Positions 22,570 through 32,902 of a stretch of 50,078 nucleotides of DNA are shown piece after piece; the first letter of the stretch is position 1, and every line of letters starts with the position of its first letter. Under the pieces are notes generated by a model, which saw only the letters and a program-made list of their open reading frames with translations, was not told where the DNA came from and did no database searches. This DNA comes from Nitrospira sp. bin75. Lineage in GTDB: Bacteria; Nitrospirota; Nitrospiria; Nitrospirales; UBA8639. A program made the translations under genes and the position numbers. The stretch lies in assembly GCA_002238765.1 (NCBI GenBank), contig MPMZ01000016.1, positions 1 to 50,078 of the forward strand, in the 5' to 3' direction.

Positions 22570-25500
22570 ATGACGAAGAAATCGTCCGAGCCTTCCGAAG
22601 AACAACGCGGCGAACCTGAAGGTCGAAATCGAAAGAGGTTCGACCAGCCGATAGCGATCGTGGGGATGGCATGCCGGTTTCCTGGTGCGCCGGATCTCCA
22701 GGCCTTCTGGCGTTTGCTCGAAGCCGGAGTGAACGCGGTGTCGGAAGGCGTACCGGGTTCCGGCGCCGGACGCGTCGGTCAGTTGTTCCCCGATGCGGTT
22801 CAGAGCAAAGCCTGCCGGTACGGCGCCTACCTCGACGGGCTCGACCTGTTCGATGCCGCGTTCTTCCGCATTTCGCCCGTCGAGGCGCAACTGCTGGACC
22901 CCCAGCAGCGACTGATGCTGGAAACGAGTTGGCTCGCGCTCGAAGATGCGGGGATGGATCCTGAACGGCTGAGGGGCAGTCGCACCGGAGTGTACGCGGG
23001 AATCAGCAACAACGAATACCGTCGGCTGATTTTGGCCTCCGTCGATTCGGACGACCCTGCCGCCAGCCTGTATACGGTCACCGGCACGTCCTATAACACG
23101 GCCATCGGCCGGGTGGCCTTCGCGCTGGGTCTGGAGGGCGCGGCAATGGCCGTGGACACCGCCTGTTCATCCTCACTGGTGGCCATCCACCAGGCGGTGA
23201 CGGGTCTGCAGCGAGGTGAAACGAACCTTGCGCTTGCCGGAGGGGTCCACACGATCCTGTCCGGCCGGCTCCTGGAACTGCGCGCGAACGCTGGGATGTT
23301 GTCGCCGGACGGGAGATGCGCGACGTTCGACGCGGCGGCGAACGGGTACGTGCGGGGCGAAGGCTGCGGCATCGTGGTCCTGAAACGACTGAGCGAGGCG
23401 GAAGCGGACGGCGACCGGATCTGGGGGGTGATCCGGAGCACGGCCTTGAACCAGGATGGCGCAAGCCCGGGCCTGACGGTCCCGAACGGGGCGGCGCAGG
23501 AGCGATGCATCGTGGAGGCATTAAGCCACGCCGGGGTTCTGCCCTCGGATGTGGACTACGTGGAAGCGCACGGGACCGGCACGATCGTGGGCGACCCAAT
23601 CGAGTTGCAGGCCATGGGGATGGCGTACGCCAAGGGACGCGACGCGGACCGGCCGCTGCTGATCGGGTCGGTAAAAACCAACTTCGGTCACCTGGAGTCG
23701 GCGGCGGGAGTCGCGGGTCTGATCAAGGTGATCCTGGCGATGCAGCGGGGTGTGATTCCGAAGCACCTGCATTTCCAAAGTCCGACTCCGCAAGTGGACT
23801 GGACCCGGCTGCCGTTGCAAGTCACTGCGGCACCGACGCCGTGGCCGCGCCATTCCGACCGTCCCCCGCTGGCGGGAGTGAGCGGGTTCGGGTGGTCGGG
23901 CACGAATGCGCACGTGCTGGTGGAAGGGTATCCAGCTCCGGACACCGCGGGAGCCGGTGAACAACAGTGGCCCACCGGCGCCGCGCAACCCATGACCGTG
24001 GTACTGCCGGAATCAACGGCGGACCTGCCGGTGAAAACGGAAGATCTCTCCGGGCGAACGACGCGGGTCCTGCCCCTGTCGGGGAAATCGGACGGGGCCC
24101 TGCGTGACTTGGCAAAGCAATACCTTTCTTGGCTCGACGAACACGAACGTTCATCAAGGGAAGCCGTGGATCCATTGCTTGCGGACATGGCGTGGACCGC
24201 CGGCGTTGGACGGAGTCACTTCAGTCACCGCGCGGGCGTCGTGTTCCACGACGCGACATCGCTACGGGATCAGCTCAAGAAATTGGCGGAAGCGGCCGAA
24301 GGACAGGGGCCACGGGCAGCGACCACGGTGGCGTTCGCATTCACCGGCCAAGCCAGCCAATGGGTCGGGATGGGAGAGGCACTCTACGCGAGCGAACCGG
24401 TGGTGCGGGCGGTGCTGGACCGTTGCGACGAGGTGTTACGCGAAACGCGCGGCGTCTCGTTGCTGGACGTGATGTTCGGACGGGCCGGGGCCTCGGGGAT
24501 AAACCTGCACGACATGGCGTGGACGCAGCCGGCGATCTATGCGCTGGAGTGCGCGCTCACGTCGCTGTGGGCGAGCGTGGGGATTCGACCGGACGTGGTG
24601 ATGGGTCACAGTCTGGGTGAATTGGCCGCGGCGCAGGCCGCCGGAGTATTCAGCCTGGAGGACGGGCTGCGGTTTGCCGCGACGCGAGGTGCGCTGATGG
24701 CGACTTTGCCGGAAGCAGGCGCGATGGCCGCGGTGTTTGCGCCGGCGTCGCAGGTGGCGGCAGCCGTGCGTGAGCAGAACGCGTTGGCCGGAGGCGCAGG
24801 TGTGAGCATTGCGGCGGACAATGGGTCGCATCAGGTGGTCAGCGGCTCGATCGAGGCAGTTGAAGCAATATCGGAGCGCTTTCAGTCCGAAGAACTCCTG
24901 GTCAACCGGTTGAACACGACGCTGGGGGCCCACAGCGCCCTGGTAGAGCCGGCGCTGGACGATCTGGAAGCGGCCTTAGATGGTGTGGCAATCCAACCTC
25001 CCTCCCTGACCCTGATCAGCAATCTGACGGGCCGTGCGGTTGAACCCGGGGAGATGCTGAACGGGACCTACTGGAGGCGACATGCCCGGGAGCCGGTGGC
25101 GTTCGCCTCCGGTGTCAGGACGTTGACGGACCTCGGGGTCGACCTGGTGATGGAGATCGGGCCGCATGCCGTGCTCGGACCGATGCTGTCCCTGAGTTGG
25201 CCGGAGTCGGAGCAGACCCCGTCACCGGTCGTGCTGTGGAGTCTGCGTCAACCATCCGACAATGCCCCAGCGGACGACTCCACGTTCGTGAAAGCGGTGG
25301 CCGGGGTGTACGCCGCGGGACTCCCGGTCTGTTTTGCAGGGCTGTTCGCGGGAGAAGCGCGTCGCCGGATCTCGCTGCCGGGCTATCCGTTCCAGCGCGA
25401 ACGCCACTGGATCGAAGTGCCAAAGCGGCGTCGCCAGAGCGCGGGGCATCCCCTGCTGGGCACCCGTCACGAATCCGCTCGCGGCGAGATCGCCTTCGAA

Positions 25501-28500
25501 ACGGAACTGTTTCCATCGGACCCGGCGTGGATGAACGACCACCGGGTGTTCGACCGGGTGATTGCACCGGGGGCGCTCTACGGCGCCCTGGCGGCCACAG
25601 CTTCCCTGAACGAAGGGACAGGATCGGTGATGGTCGAGGATTTCCTCATGCAAAGCGCGCTGGTTTTCCCGGAGGACAACTCCGAAAACGGGACCGGTGA
25701 ACGGGGGCGGACCGTGCAGGTGCTGCTCGATGCTTCCGGGGATGGACCAGCGCGCCGTGTCCAGATCCTCAGCAAAGGAGGCGCCGACGAGGCCTGGACG
25801 CTGCACGCGGAAGGCCGGGTCTCGGCCGGGTCCCGCCCGCCGGAAGCCGAAACGAGAGTGAACCTGGAAGGCCTGAAGGCCGATCTGTCGCCCATGGACG
25901 TGCCTGCCTTCTACCGCGCCAAGGCCGGAGTCGGGATTGATCTGGGTCCGTCGCTCCGCACATTGGGGAGGGTCTGGTCACGGCCGGGCGAGGCATTGGG
26001 CGAAGTGACGTTCCCGGAAGCACTCGGCCGCAACGGACTCGACGTCCACCCGCTCCTGCTGGACGGTTGCTTCCAGGTCATAGGAGCGGCACGCAATCCG
26101 GCCGGGGACGAAGACGGAATCACGTATCTGCCATTCGGTTGCGAACGATTGTGGCTGGCCGGACGGCTGCCGGACCGGGTCGTCTGTCACGTGCGCATGC
26201 GTGCGGCGAGCCGGGGGCCGGCCGAGGAAACGGGCGAGACACCGGAAGTCCTGGCCGCCGACCTTCGTATCTACGACGCGAGCGGGACGTTGCTCGGTGA
26301 GTTCACCGGATACACGGTGAAGCGGGCGACGAGGGCGGCGTTGCTCTCGGCAACCGAAGAAATTAACGAGTTGCTGTACGAAGTCGTGTGGCGGGACCGC
26401 GCACTGGCGCCGGGCATGCCGTCCGCGGATTTTCTGACGAGACCGGCAACCATTGCGGCCCGTTTGGGTTTATTCACCGGGTACCTGACGGCTGAAGGCG
26501 TCGAAGCCGGCAATCGGGCCGCCTTGTTGGAAGACCTGGAACGGTTGTCGTGGTCCTATGCCCTCATGACCCTGGACAAGCTGGGCTGGGAGCGCACCGC
26601 GGGCGAGGTCGTGGACTCCGGGGAATTGCGGCAGCGTTTCAAAGTCGGGGCAGAACACGAGCGCCTGTTCCGGCGGATGATGGAGATGCTGGCCAAGTCC
26701 GGTGTGCTGGCGACGACGGACCACGGTTTCGTGGTCAAGGCCGGGACCGGTGACGCGTTACCGGAGGACGCCATCAGCGATCCTGACGAGTTCGCGAGCC
26801 GGATGGCTGCGCAATACCCACATGGGGCGAACGAGATCGGGCTGTTCCGGCGGAGTGCGAACGCCCTGTCGGAGGTGCTGCTCGGCCGCATGGACCCGCT
26901 GACGCTGCTGTTCAGCAGTGGTGAGCCGACCGCGGCCGACCTGTACAAGAAGGCGCCGGTGGCTCGCGCAGCGAACCGGATGCTGGCGGATGCGATTGCT
27001 GCGCTGCTGAGCGAACTGCCGGACGGAAGAAGGCTCAGGGTATTGGAGGTGGGCGCCGGCACCGGGTCGGCGACGGCGGCGGTCCTGCCGGAACTCCCGG
27101 ACGGGCGGTTCGACTTCACCTATACGGACATCTCCGCCGGTTTCTTTGCGGAAGCGGAGTCCCGTTTCGGCGGCAAGGAGGCGTCAATCGAATACCGAGT
27201 GTTGGATATCGAAACAGAACCGTTGGCGCAGGGCTTCGACGCGCACGGGTATGACCTGATCCTTGCATCCAACGTGCTGCACGCCACGCGGTATCTCAAC
27301 GAGACGCTGGACCACTGCCTGGCGTTGCTCGCGCCGTCGGGACAATTGATGGCGCTCGAGAACCTGAGAGGTCAGGGTTGGCTGGACCTGACGTTCGGAC
27401 AGTTGGACGGCTGGTGGCGGTTTGCCGACGACTACCGTCCGCACCACGCCCTGGCCAGCCCCGCGGTGTGGCGGCGCGCGCTCGGAGACGCGGGGTTCGG
27501 CGACGTCGCGGTCCTGGGAGTGGACGAGTCAGACCCGAACGCGAACCCGGACCGCGGCGTGATCGTGGCACAAGGACCGGCGAAGGTCATCGAGGCTCCC
27601 GGCGTGTGGGTCATGGCCGCGGACCGTAGCGGCGTGGCAACGGAACTGGCAACAGAATTGGCCGCGAGGAACCAAACTGTCGTGCTGGCAGGGACGGAAG
27701 AAACGGAATACGGGAAGCCAGCCGGTCCCGGTGTGTTCGAGATTACCGTGGAACCGGAACAACGCGAATCCTGGCAATCGTTGTTTGAGAAACTGCCCAG
27801 GGACGTGCCGCTCCACGGCGTGGTCCATTTCACGGCGCTGGACGGTCACGGGGCGCAGACCACGACCGCTGACATGGCGAAGGACGTGACGCAAGCCGGG
27901 GCCAGCGCCTTGGCCCTGGTGCAGGCCTTGATCGACTCCGACGCGACACCGGCGAAAGGCCTGTGGCTGGTCACGCGCGGGGCGCAGGTAGTGGAGCGGG
28001 AACGTGGCGGGGAACTGGCCGGCGCCACGCTATGGGGGTTCGGCAAGGTGGTGGCCCGGGAAGCCGTTCACTTGCAGCCGAGGATGATCGATCTGGACCC
28101 CGAAGCGACGGCGACACGGGCCGAGCTTGCCAATGAGTTACTGTATCCCGACCACGAAACCCATATCGCCTATCGGTTAGGACGCCGTCAGGCCGCCCGT
28201 CTGATTCGGGCCGGATCAGTGACGGAGCGGCTCATGTTGCCGGAAGAGTCAGGCTGGCTGCTTGAGCCCGATGCCGGCGGGTCGCTCGAAAGAATGCAGG
28301 CGGAACCCTTGCCGGCGCGTGCCCTGGAACCGCGTGACGTGCGCGTGGCCATCGGAGCGACCGGGCTCAACTTCTGGGACGTGTTCCGCGCGATCGGCCT
28401 GATCGACGTCGGGTTGTTGGGCGGGGAATTCTGCGGCCGGGTTCTCGAAACGGGGGCCGAGGTCTCGACTGTCTCGGTAGGCGACCTCGTGGTCGGGTTG

Positions 28501-31500
28501 GCGTTCGGCACTTTCGGGTCGGAGACCGTGACACGCGAGGAAATGGTGACGCGCGCACCCGCGGGCGTTCCGGTCACGGAGCTGGCCACGATGCCGACCG
28601 CGTTCGTATCGGCCGTACTGTCATTCGATCTCTCGGGGCTGGAAGCCGGTGAACGGGTGCTGATTCATACGGGCGCGGGCGGCGTCGGCTTGGCGGCCAT
28701 CCAGATGGCGCAGGCCGCGGGTGCCGAGGTCTTCGCCACCGCGAGCGCGCGCAAGCAGGCGTATCTCCGGTCCCTGGGCGTGACGCACCTGTTCGACAGC
28801 CGCACGACCGCGTTCGGCAAAGAGATCCTCGACGCCACGGGCGGCGTTGGTGTGGACGTGGCGCTGAACAGCCTGACCGGAGAAGGCTTCATCGACGCGA
28901 GCCTGTCCTGCCTGAAGCAGAGCGGCCGGTTCGTGGAGTTGGCCAGGGTGGACATCTACAGTGAGGAGCAGATGGCGACGGCGCGGCCGGACGTGGCCTA
29001 CCACATCCTGAAACTGGACGTGCTCAAGGAGGATTTCCCCGCGGAGCCCGGAGACGCCCTGAGGCGCGTGATGAAGCGGCTGGAAGCGGGAGAATTGTCA
29101 CCGATCATCCACAGCCGGTGGCCCCTGACCGAAGCGGGGCCGGCCATGAAGTTCATGCGCGCAGCCCGGCACATCGGCAAAATCGTCCTCGCCACGTCGC
29201 CGATCGAGAGCGGCCGGTTGCGGCAAGACCGGACCTACCTCGTGACCGGCGGTCTGGGCGGCATCGGGTGCGTCATGGCCAACTGGCTCGCCGACCGGGA
29301 AGCGGGAACGATCGTGCTGAACGGACGGCGCGCACCGGACACCGAGGCCGAAGAAGCGATCGACGCACTCAGGAAACGCGGGGTGACGGTCCGGGTGGAA
29401 TTGGCGGATGTGACGGACGCGACAGCCATGGACCGCATGCTGGAGCGGATGGACCGGGACCTGCCGCCGCTCGGCGGGGTGATTCATAGCGTGGGCGTGT
29501 TGTCGGACGGTGCGATCGGGAATCAAACTTGGGAGAAGTTCGAGACGGTGCTGTGGCCGAAGGTGCTCGGGGCCTGGCACTTGCACCGGGCGACCGAGGA
29601 CCGGGATCTGGATTTTTTCATCCTGTTCTCCAGCATCGTCGGGGTGATGGGCAATCCGGGCCAAGCGAACCACGCCGCGGCCAATGCATTCCTGGATCAA
29701 CTCGCCGGTCACCGCCGCGCGCTGGGACTGCCCGGACAGGCCATTGCCTGGGGGGCTTGGTCTGGGCTCGGCGAAGCGGAAGAACAACGGGAGCGGATCG
29801 ACCGGCAACAGACGGCATTCGGCGGGGGTTGGTTCACCCCGCAGCAGGGACTCAAGGCGTTCGACAGGCTGGTGCGCCAGGACGCGACGACTTCCGTAGT
29901 GATGTCCATAGACTGGTCGGTGTTTGCAGAGGCTGTCGCGGACCATCCGCCCCTGCTGGAAGACCTGCTGTCCGCAACCACGGAGGGCAAGACCGATGCC
30001 GCGGCCGCGTCGGGCGACCTGCTTTCCCGGCTGCGGCAAACGCCTGCAGGGGCGCGCGAGGAACTGCTGGTGGCCTTCCTGCAACGTGAGGTGCAGGCGG
30101 TGCTGAGGCTGCCGTCAACCCCCGCGCCCACCGTGGGGTTCTTCGACCTGGGCATGGACTCGCTGATGGCCGTGGAACTGCGAAACCGGCTGAACCGGGC
30201 GTTCGCCGAAGAGTACACGGCACCCAATACCGTCGTGTTCGACTACCCGGACATCGCCACGCTCGCCCGCCATCTGGTCGAGGCACTCGGCGAGATCGGC
30301 GGTACGCCCGCGCATCAGGCACAGCAGGCGGCGCCTCCGGCAGTACTGCGCGAGGACGACGGAATTGCGATCATCGGCATGGCCTGCCGGTTCCCCGGCG
30401 CTCCGGATCTCCCGGCCTTCTGGCGTCTGCTCGAAGCAGGCGCGAACGCGGTGGCCGACAGACGTACGGGGACCGATGCCTGGAGCGATCTCGCTCGAGA
30501 CATTCCAACCGGGTACGCCGCTTACTGCCGGGGTGCATTTGTGGAAGAGATCGACAAATTCGACGCAGGCTTCTTCGGGATCAGGCCGATCGAGGCGCGC
30601 CTGATGGATCCTCGGCAACGCATGATGCTGGAAACGAGTTGGCAGGCGATCGAGGATGCCGGGATGGATCCGGAACGGTTGAGGGGCAGCCGCACCGGGG
30701 TCTACGCCGGGATCGGCGCCAGTGAGTACCGGGACCTGATGGCAATGGGCGATGACGGCGTCAACTATCTGGGCACCGCCGCGAGCATGGCGGTCGGGCG
30801 GGTCGCCTTTCATCTGGGTTTGGAGGGGCCGACGATGCCGGTGGAACTGAACTGTGCGTCGTCACTGGTCGCCCTGCATCACGCGGTCGCGGCGTTGCAA
30901 CGAGGCGAAGTGAACATGGCACTCGTCGGAGGCGTGAGCGCAATCCTGTCGTCCGGGATCATCAGAGAGATGGCGGATTTGGGAATGTTATCGCGGACGG
31001 GTGAATGCAAGACCTTCGAGGCCTCTGCGGACGGCTTCGTGCGAGGCGAGGGCTGCGGAATGGTCGTCCTGAAGCGGCTCGGCGAGGCGAAGGCCGGCGG
31101 CGACCGGATTTGGGGAGTGATCCGCGGTTCGGCGGTCAATCAAAACGGAGCAAGCGCGGGGCCCACGGTGCCCAATGGTCCGGTGCAGGAGCGGGTCATC
31201 GAGGAGGCACTGTCCCGGGCGGGCGTGTCGCCGGCGGACGTGGACTATCTGGAAGCCCATGGGTCCGCATCGGAGTTGGGTGACACGATCGAAGTGCAGT
31301 CGGCGGCAGCGGTGTACGGCCAGGGACGTGAAGCGGACCGCCCGCTCTTGATCGGCTCGGTGAAGACGAACATCGGCCACCTGGAGCCGGCTGCAGGGGT
31401 TGCGGGCCTGATCAAGGTCATCCTGGCGATGAACCAGAGCGTCATTCCCAGGCACCTGCACTTCCGTGACCCCAACCCCAACATCGAGTGGGACCGGTTA

Positions 31501-32871
31501 CCCGTGCGCGTGACTTCCGAAGCGACGGACTGGCCCGTGCACCCCGACCGGCCGCGGTTTGCGGCGATCAGTGCGTTCGGTATCTCGGGGACGAATGCGC
31601 ACGTGGTTGTGGAAGGAAACGGGACAGGCGTCGGTGTGGGTTCACGGCATCAGCCCGCCGGTGAGGCGCAGCCCGTGGCCGTTTCCCTGCCAAAGTCCGT
31701 AGCGAACCTGCCATTGGCGACAGAAGAACTTACCCCGCGCAAAACGCGGTTCCTGCCGCTGTCGGGAAAGTCAGAGGTCGCCCTGCGGGAACTGGCGAAA
31801 CACTACCTCTCATGGCTCGACATGCGCGATGTGTCAGCCCAGGACGCTGCTGATCCCCTGCTCGCGGACATGGCATGGACAGCGGGCGTCGGTCGGAGTC
31901 ACTTTGCTCACCGGGCCGGTGTGGTCTTCCACGACGCCGCGTCTCTGCGGGACGGGCTGAAGAAGCTCGCGGAAGCTGATGAAGGAGTAGAACCACGGGC
32001 AACGACCAAAGTGGCGTTCGCGTATACGGGCCAGGCCAGCCAATGGATCGGAATGGGTGAGGCCCTCTACGCGAGCGAGCCGGTGGTGCGGGTGGTCCTG
32101 GACCGCTGCGACGCGGTCATGCGGGAAGCGCAGGGCGCCTCGTTGCTGGAGGTGCTGTTCGGTCAAGCGCCGGGGCATCCGAACGACGCGGCGTGGATGC
32201 AGCCGGCACTCTATGCGCTGGAATGCGCGCTCACGGCGCTGTGGGCGAGCGTGGGGATTCGGCCCAGCGTGGTGATGGGACACAGCCTCGGAGAGTTGGC
32301 CGCGGCGCAGGCGGCCGGAGTGTTCAGCTTGGAGGACGGGTTGCGATTTGCCGCGGCACGGGGTGTGCTGATGGGCGGGTTGCCGGAAATCGGGGCGCAG
32401 GCCGCGGCTCTCGACGATCTGCAAGCGGCACTGGAAGGCGTCGCGATTGCACCGCCGTCGCTCACCCTGGTGAATTACGTGACGGGCCGGGTGGTGGTGC
32501 CGGGTGAAACGCTTGACGCGACGTACTGGTACCGACAGGCGAGTGAGCCGGGCGCCCCCGACCGTTGCGTGCACACATTGGGGGATATGGGAGTGGAGAC
32601 TGTCGTGGAGATTGGTCAGCGCACGACACCGGCTTGGACTGCCGGCAATGGCGAGGCGCCGGTCGTTCTGTCGAGTCTCCCGGAACACGACGACACAACA
32701 GCGAAGACCGCGGACGGCGCATTTGTGGAGGCGGTTGCGGAGGCGTACGCGGTGGGACTCCCGGTTTCCTTTGCGGGTCTGTTCGCGGGAGAAACCCGTC
32801 GCCGGGTGTCCCTCCCCACCTACCCGTTCCAACGCCGTCGCCATTGGATCCAGATACCGAATAGGAAATAA
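22570..32871 (+). CDS. Type I modular polyketide synthase, KS-AT-DH-cMT-ER-KR-ACP-KS-AT(internally deleted)
   Basis: A 3433-residue multidomain enzyme. KS1 (27-453) has DTACSSS Cys199, EAHGTG His334 and His374. AT1 (587-876) has GHSLGE Ser681; the specificity/His motif reads LGAHS (His788), not HAFH or YASH. DH (959-1255) has His991 (HxxxDxxxxP, Asp for Gly) and Asp1165 (DGCFQ). A C-methyltransferase follows (about 1300-1670, VLEVGAGTG 1491-1499), then ER (1904-2211, HTGAGGVGLAA 2033-2043) and KR (2222-2400, TGGLGGIG; Lys2331, Ser2354/2355, but NHAAANAF puts His2368 at the usual Tyr). ACP is at about 2475-2575 (GMDSL Ser2531). KS2 (2599-3016) has Cys2762 in NCASS, His2897 and His2937. AT2 (3148-3390) has Ser3239 but lacks about 73 residues present in AT1, including the catalytic His. 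No second ACP or thioesterase follows. Module 1 could add a reduced, alpha-methylated unit. No terminal release domain is present. The ATG at 22570 has only a weak ribosome-binding site. Confidence 0.93.
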   Translation: MTKKSSEPSEEQRGEPEGRNRKRFDQPIAIVGMACRFPGAPDLQAFWRLLEAGVNAVSEGVPGSGAGRVGQLFPDAVQSKACRYGAYLDGLDLFDAAFFRISPVEAQLLDPQQRLMLETSWLALEDAGMDPERLRGSRTGVYAGISNNEYRRLILASVDSDDPAASLYTVTGTSYNTAIGRVAFALGLEGAAMAVDTACSSSLVAIHQAVTGLQRGETNLALAGGVHTILSGRLLELRANAGMLSPDGRCATFDAAANGYVRGEGCGIVVLKRLSEAEADGDRIWGVIRSTALNQDGASPGLTVPNGAAQERCIVEALSHAGVLPSDVDYVEAHGTGTIVGDPIELQAMGMAYAKGRDADRPLLIGSVKTNFGHLESAAGVAGLIKVILAMQRGVIPKHLHFQSPTPQVDWTRLPLQVTAAPTPWPRHSDRPPLAGVSGFGWSGTNAHVLVEGYPAPDTAGAGEQQWPTGAAQPMTVVLPESTADLPVKTEDLSGRTTRVLPLSGKSDGALRDLAKQYLSWLDEHERSSREAVDPLLADMAWTAGVGRSHFSHRAGVVFHDATSLRDQLKKLAEAAEGQGPRAATTVAFAFTGQASQWVGMGEALYASEPVVRAVLDRCDEVLRETRGVSLLDVMFGRAGASGINLHDMAWTQPAIYALECALTSLWASVGIRPDVVMGHSLGELAAAQAAGVFSLEDGLRFAATRGALMATLPEAGAMAAVFAPASQVAAAVREQNALAGGAGVSIAADNGSHQVVSGSIEAVEAISERFQSEELLVNRLNTTLGAHSALVEPALDDLEAALDGVAIQPPSLTLISNLTGRAVEPGEMLNGTYWRRHAREPVAFASGVRTLTDLGVDLVMEIGPHAVLGPMLSLSWPESEQTPSPVVLWSLRQPSDNAPADDSTFVKAVAGVYAAGLPVCFAGLFAGEARRRISLPGYPFQRERHWIEVPKRRRQSAGHPLLGTRHESARGEIAFETELFPSDPAWMNDHRVFDRVIAPGALYGALAATASLNEGTGSVMVEDFLMQSALVFPEDNSENGTGERGRTVQVLLDASGDGPARRVQILSKGGADEAWTLHAEGRVSAGSRPPEAETRVNLEGLKADLSPMDVPAFYRAKAGVGIDLGPSLRTLGRVWSRPGEALGEVTFPEALGRNGLDVHPLLLDGCFQVIGAARNPAGDEDGITYLPFGCERLWLAGRLPDRVVCHVRMRAASRGPAEETGETPEVLAADLRIYDASGTLLGEFTGYTVKRATRAALLSATEEINELLYEVVWRDRALAPGMPSADFLTRPATIAARLGLFTGYLTAEGVEAGNRAALLEDLERLSWSYALMTLDKLGWERTAGEVVDSGELRQRFKVGAEHERLFRRMMEMLAKSGVLATTDHGFVVKAGTGDALPEDAISDPDEFASRMAAQYPHGANEIGLFRRSANALSEVLLGRMDPLTLLFSSGEPTAADLYKKAPVARAANRMLADAIAALLSELPDGRRLRVLEVGAGTGSATAAVLPELPDGRFDFTYTDISAGFFAEAESRFGGKEASIEYRVLDIETEPLAQGFDAHGYDLILASNVLHATRYLNETLDHCLALLAPSGQLMALENLRGQGWLDLTFGQLDGWWRFADDYRPHHALASPAVWRRALGDAGFGDVAVLGVDESDPNANPDRGVIVAQGPAKVIEAPGVWVMAADRSGVATELATELAARNQTVVLAGTEETEYGKPAGPGVFEITVEPEQRESWQSLFEKLPRDVPLHGVVHFTALDGHGAQTTTADMAKDVTQAGASALALVQALIDSDATPAKGLWLVTRGAQVVERERGGELAGATLWGFGKVVAREAVHLQPRMIDLDPEATATRAELANELLYPDHETHIAYRLGRRQAARLIRAGSVTERLMLPEESGWLLEPDAGGSLERMQAEPLPARALEPRDVRVAIGATGLNFWDVFRAIGLIDVGLLGGEFCGRVLETGAEVSTVSVGDLVVGLAFGTFGSETVTREEMVTRAPAGVPVTELATMPTAFVSAVLSFDLSGLEAGERVLIHTGAGGVGLAAIQMAQAAGAEVFATASARKQAYLRSLGVTHLFDSRTTAFGKEILDATGGVGVDVALNSLTGEGFIDASLSCLKQSGRFVELARVDIYSEEQMATARPDVAYHILKLDVLKEDFPAEPGDALRRVMKRLEAGELSPIIHSRWPLTEAGPAMKFMRAARHIGKIVLATSPIESGRLRQDRTYLVTGGLGGIGCVMANWLADREAGTIVLNGRRAPDTEAEEAIDALRKRGVTVRVELADVTDATAMDRMLERMDRDLPPLGGVIHSVGVLSDGAIGNQTWEKFETVLWPKVLGAWHLHRATEDRDLDFFILFSSIVGVMGNPGQANHAAANAFLDQLAGHRRALGLPGQAIAWGAWSGLGEAEEQRERIDRQQTAFGGGWFTPQQGLKAFDRLVRQDATTSVVMSIDWSVFAEAVADHPPLLEDLLSATTEGKTDAAAASGDLLSRLRQTPAGAREELLVAFLQREVQAVLRLPSTPAPTVGFFDLGMDSLMAVELRNRLNRAFAEEYTAPNTVVFDYPDIATLARHLVEALGEIGGTPAHQAQQAAPPAVLREDDGIAIIGMACRFPGAPDLPAFWRLLEAGANAVADRRTGTDAWSDLARDIPTGYAAYCRGAFVEEIDKFDAGFFGIRPIEARLMDPRQRMMLETSWQAIEDAGMDPERLRGSRTGVYAGIGASEYRDLMAMGDDGVNYLGTAASMAVGRVAFHLGLEGPTMPVELNCASSLVALHHAVAALQRGEVNMALVGGVSAILSSGIIREMADLGMLSRTGECKTFEASADGFVRGEGCGMVVLKRLGEAKAGGDRIWGVIRGSAVNQNGASAGPTVPNGPVQERVIEEALSRAGVSPADVDYLEAHGSASELGDTIEVQSAAAVYGQGREADRPLLIGSVKTNIGHLEPAAGVAGLIKVILAMNQSVIPRHLHFRDPNPNIEWDRLPVRVTSEATDWPVHPDRPRFAAISAFGISGTNAHVVVEGNGTGVGVGSRHQPAGEAQPVAVSLPKSVANLPLATEELTPRKTRFLPLSGKSEVALRELAKHYLSWLDMRDVSAQDAADPLLADMAWTAGVGRSHFAHRAGVVFHDAASLRDGLKKLAEADEGVEPRATTKVAFAYTGQASQWIGMGEALYASEPVVRVVLDRCDAVMREAQGASLLEVLFGQAPGHPNDAAWMQPALYALECALTALWASVGIRPSVVMGHSLGELAAAQAAGVFSLEDGLRFAAARGVLMGGLPEIGAQAAALDDLQAALEGVAIAPPSLTLVNYVTGRVVVPGETLDATYWYRQASEPGAPDRCVHTLGDMGVETVVEIGQRTTPAWTAGNGEAPVVLSSLPEHDDTTAKTADGAFVEAVAEAYAVGLPVSFAGLFAGETRRRVSLPTYPFQRRRHWIQIPNRK

Positions 32872-32902
32872 ACAACGACAACGTCTTGAGAACTCTTGAG
32901 GC

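Noticed and set aside
28998-30084. Long minus-strand frames opposite the PKS (also 31834-32910)
   Set aside because: Antisense openness is expected from GC-rich third positions; no start signals or recognisable domains.
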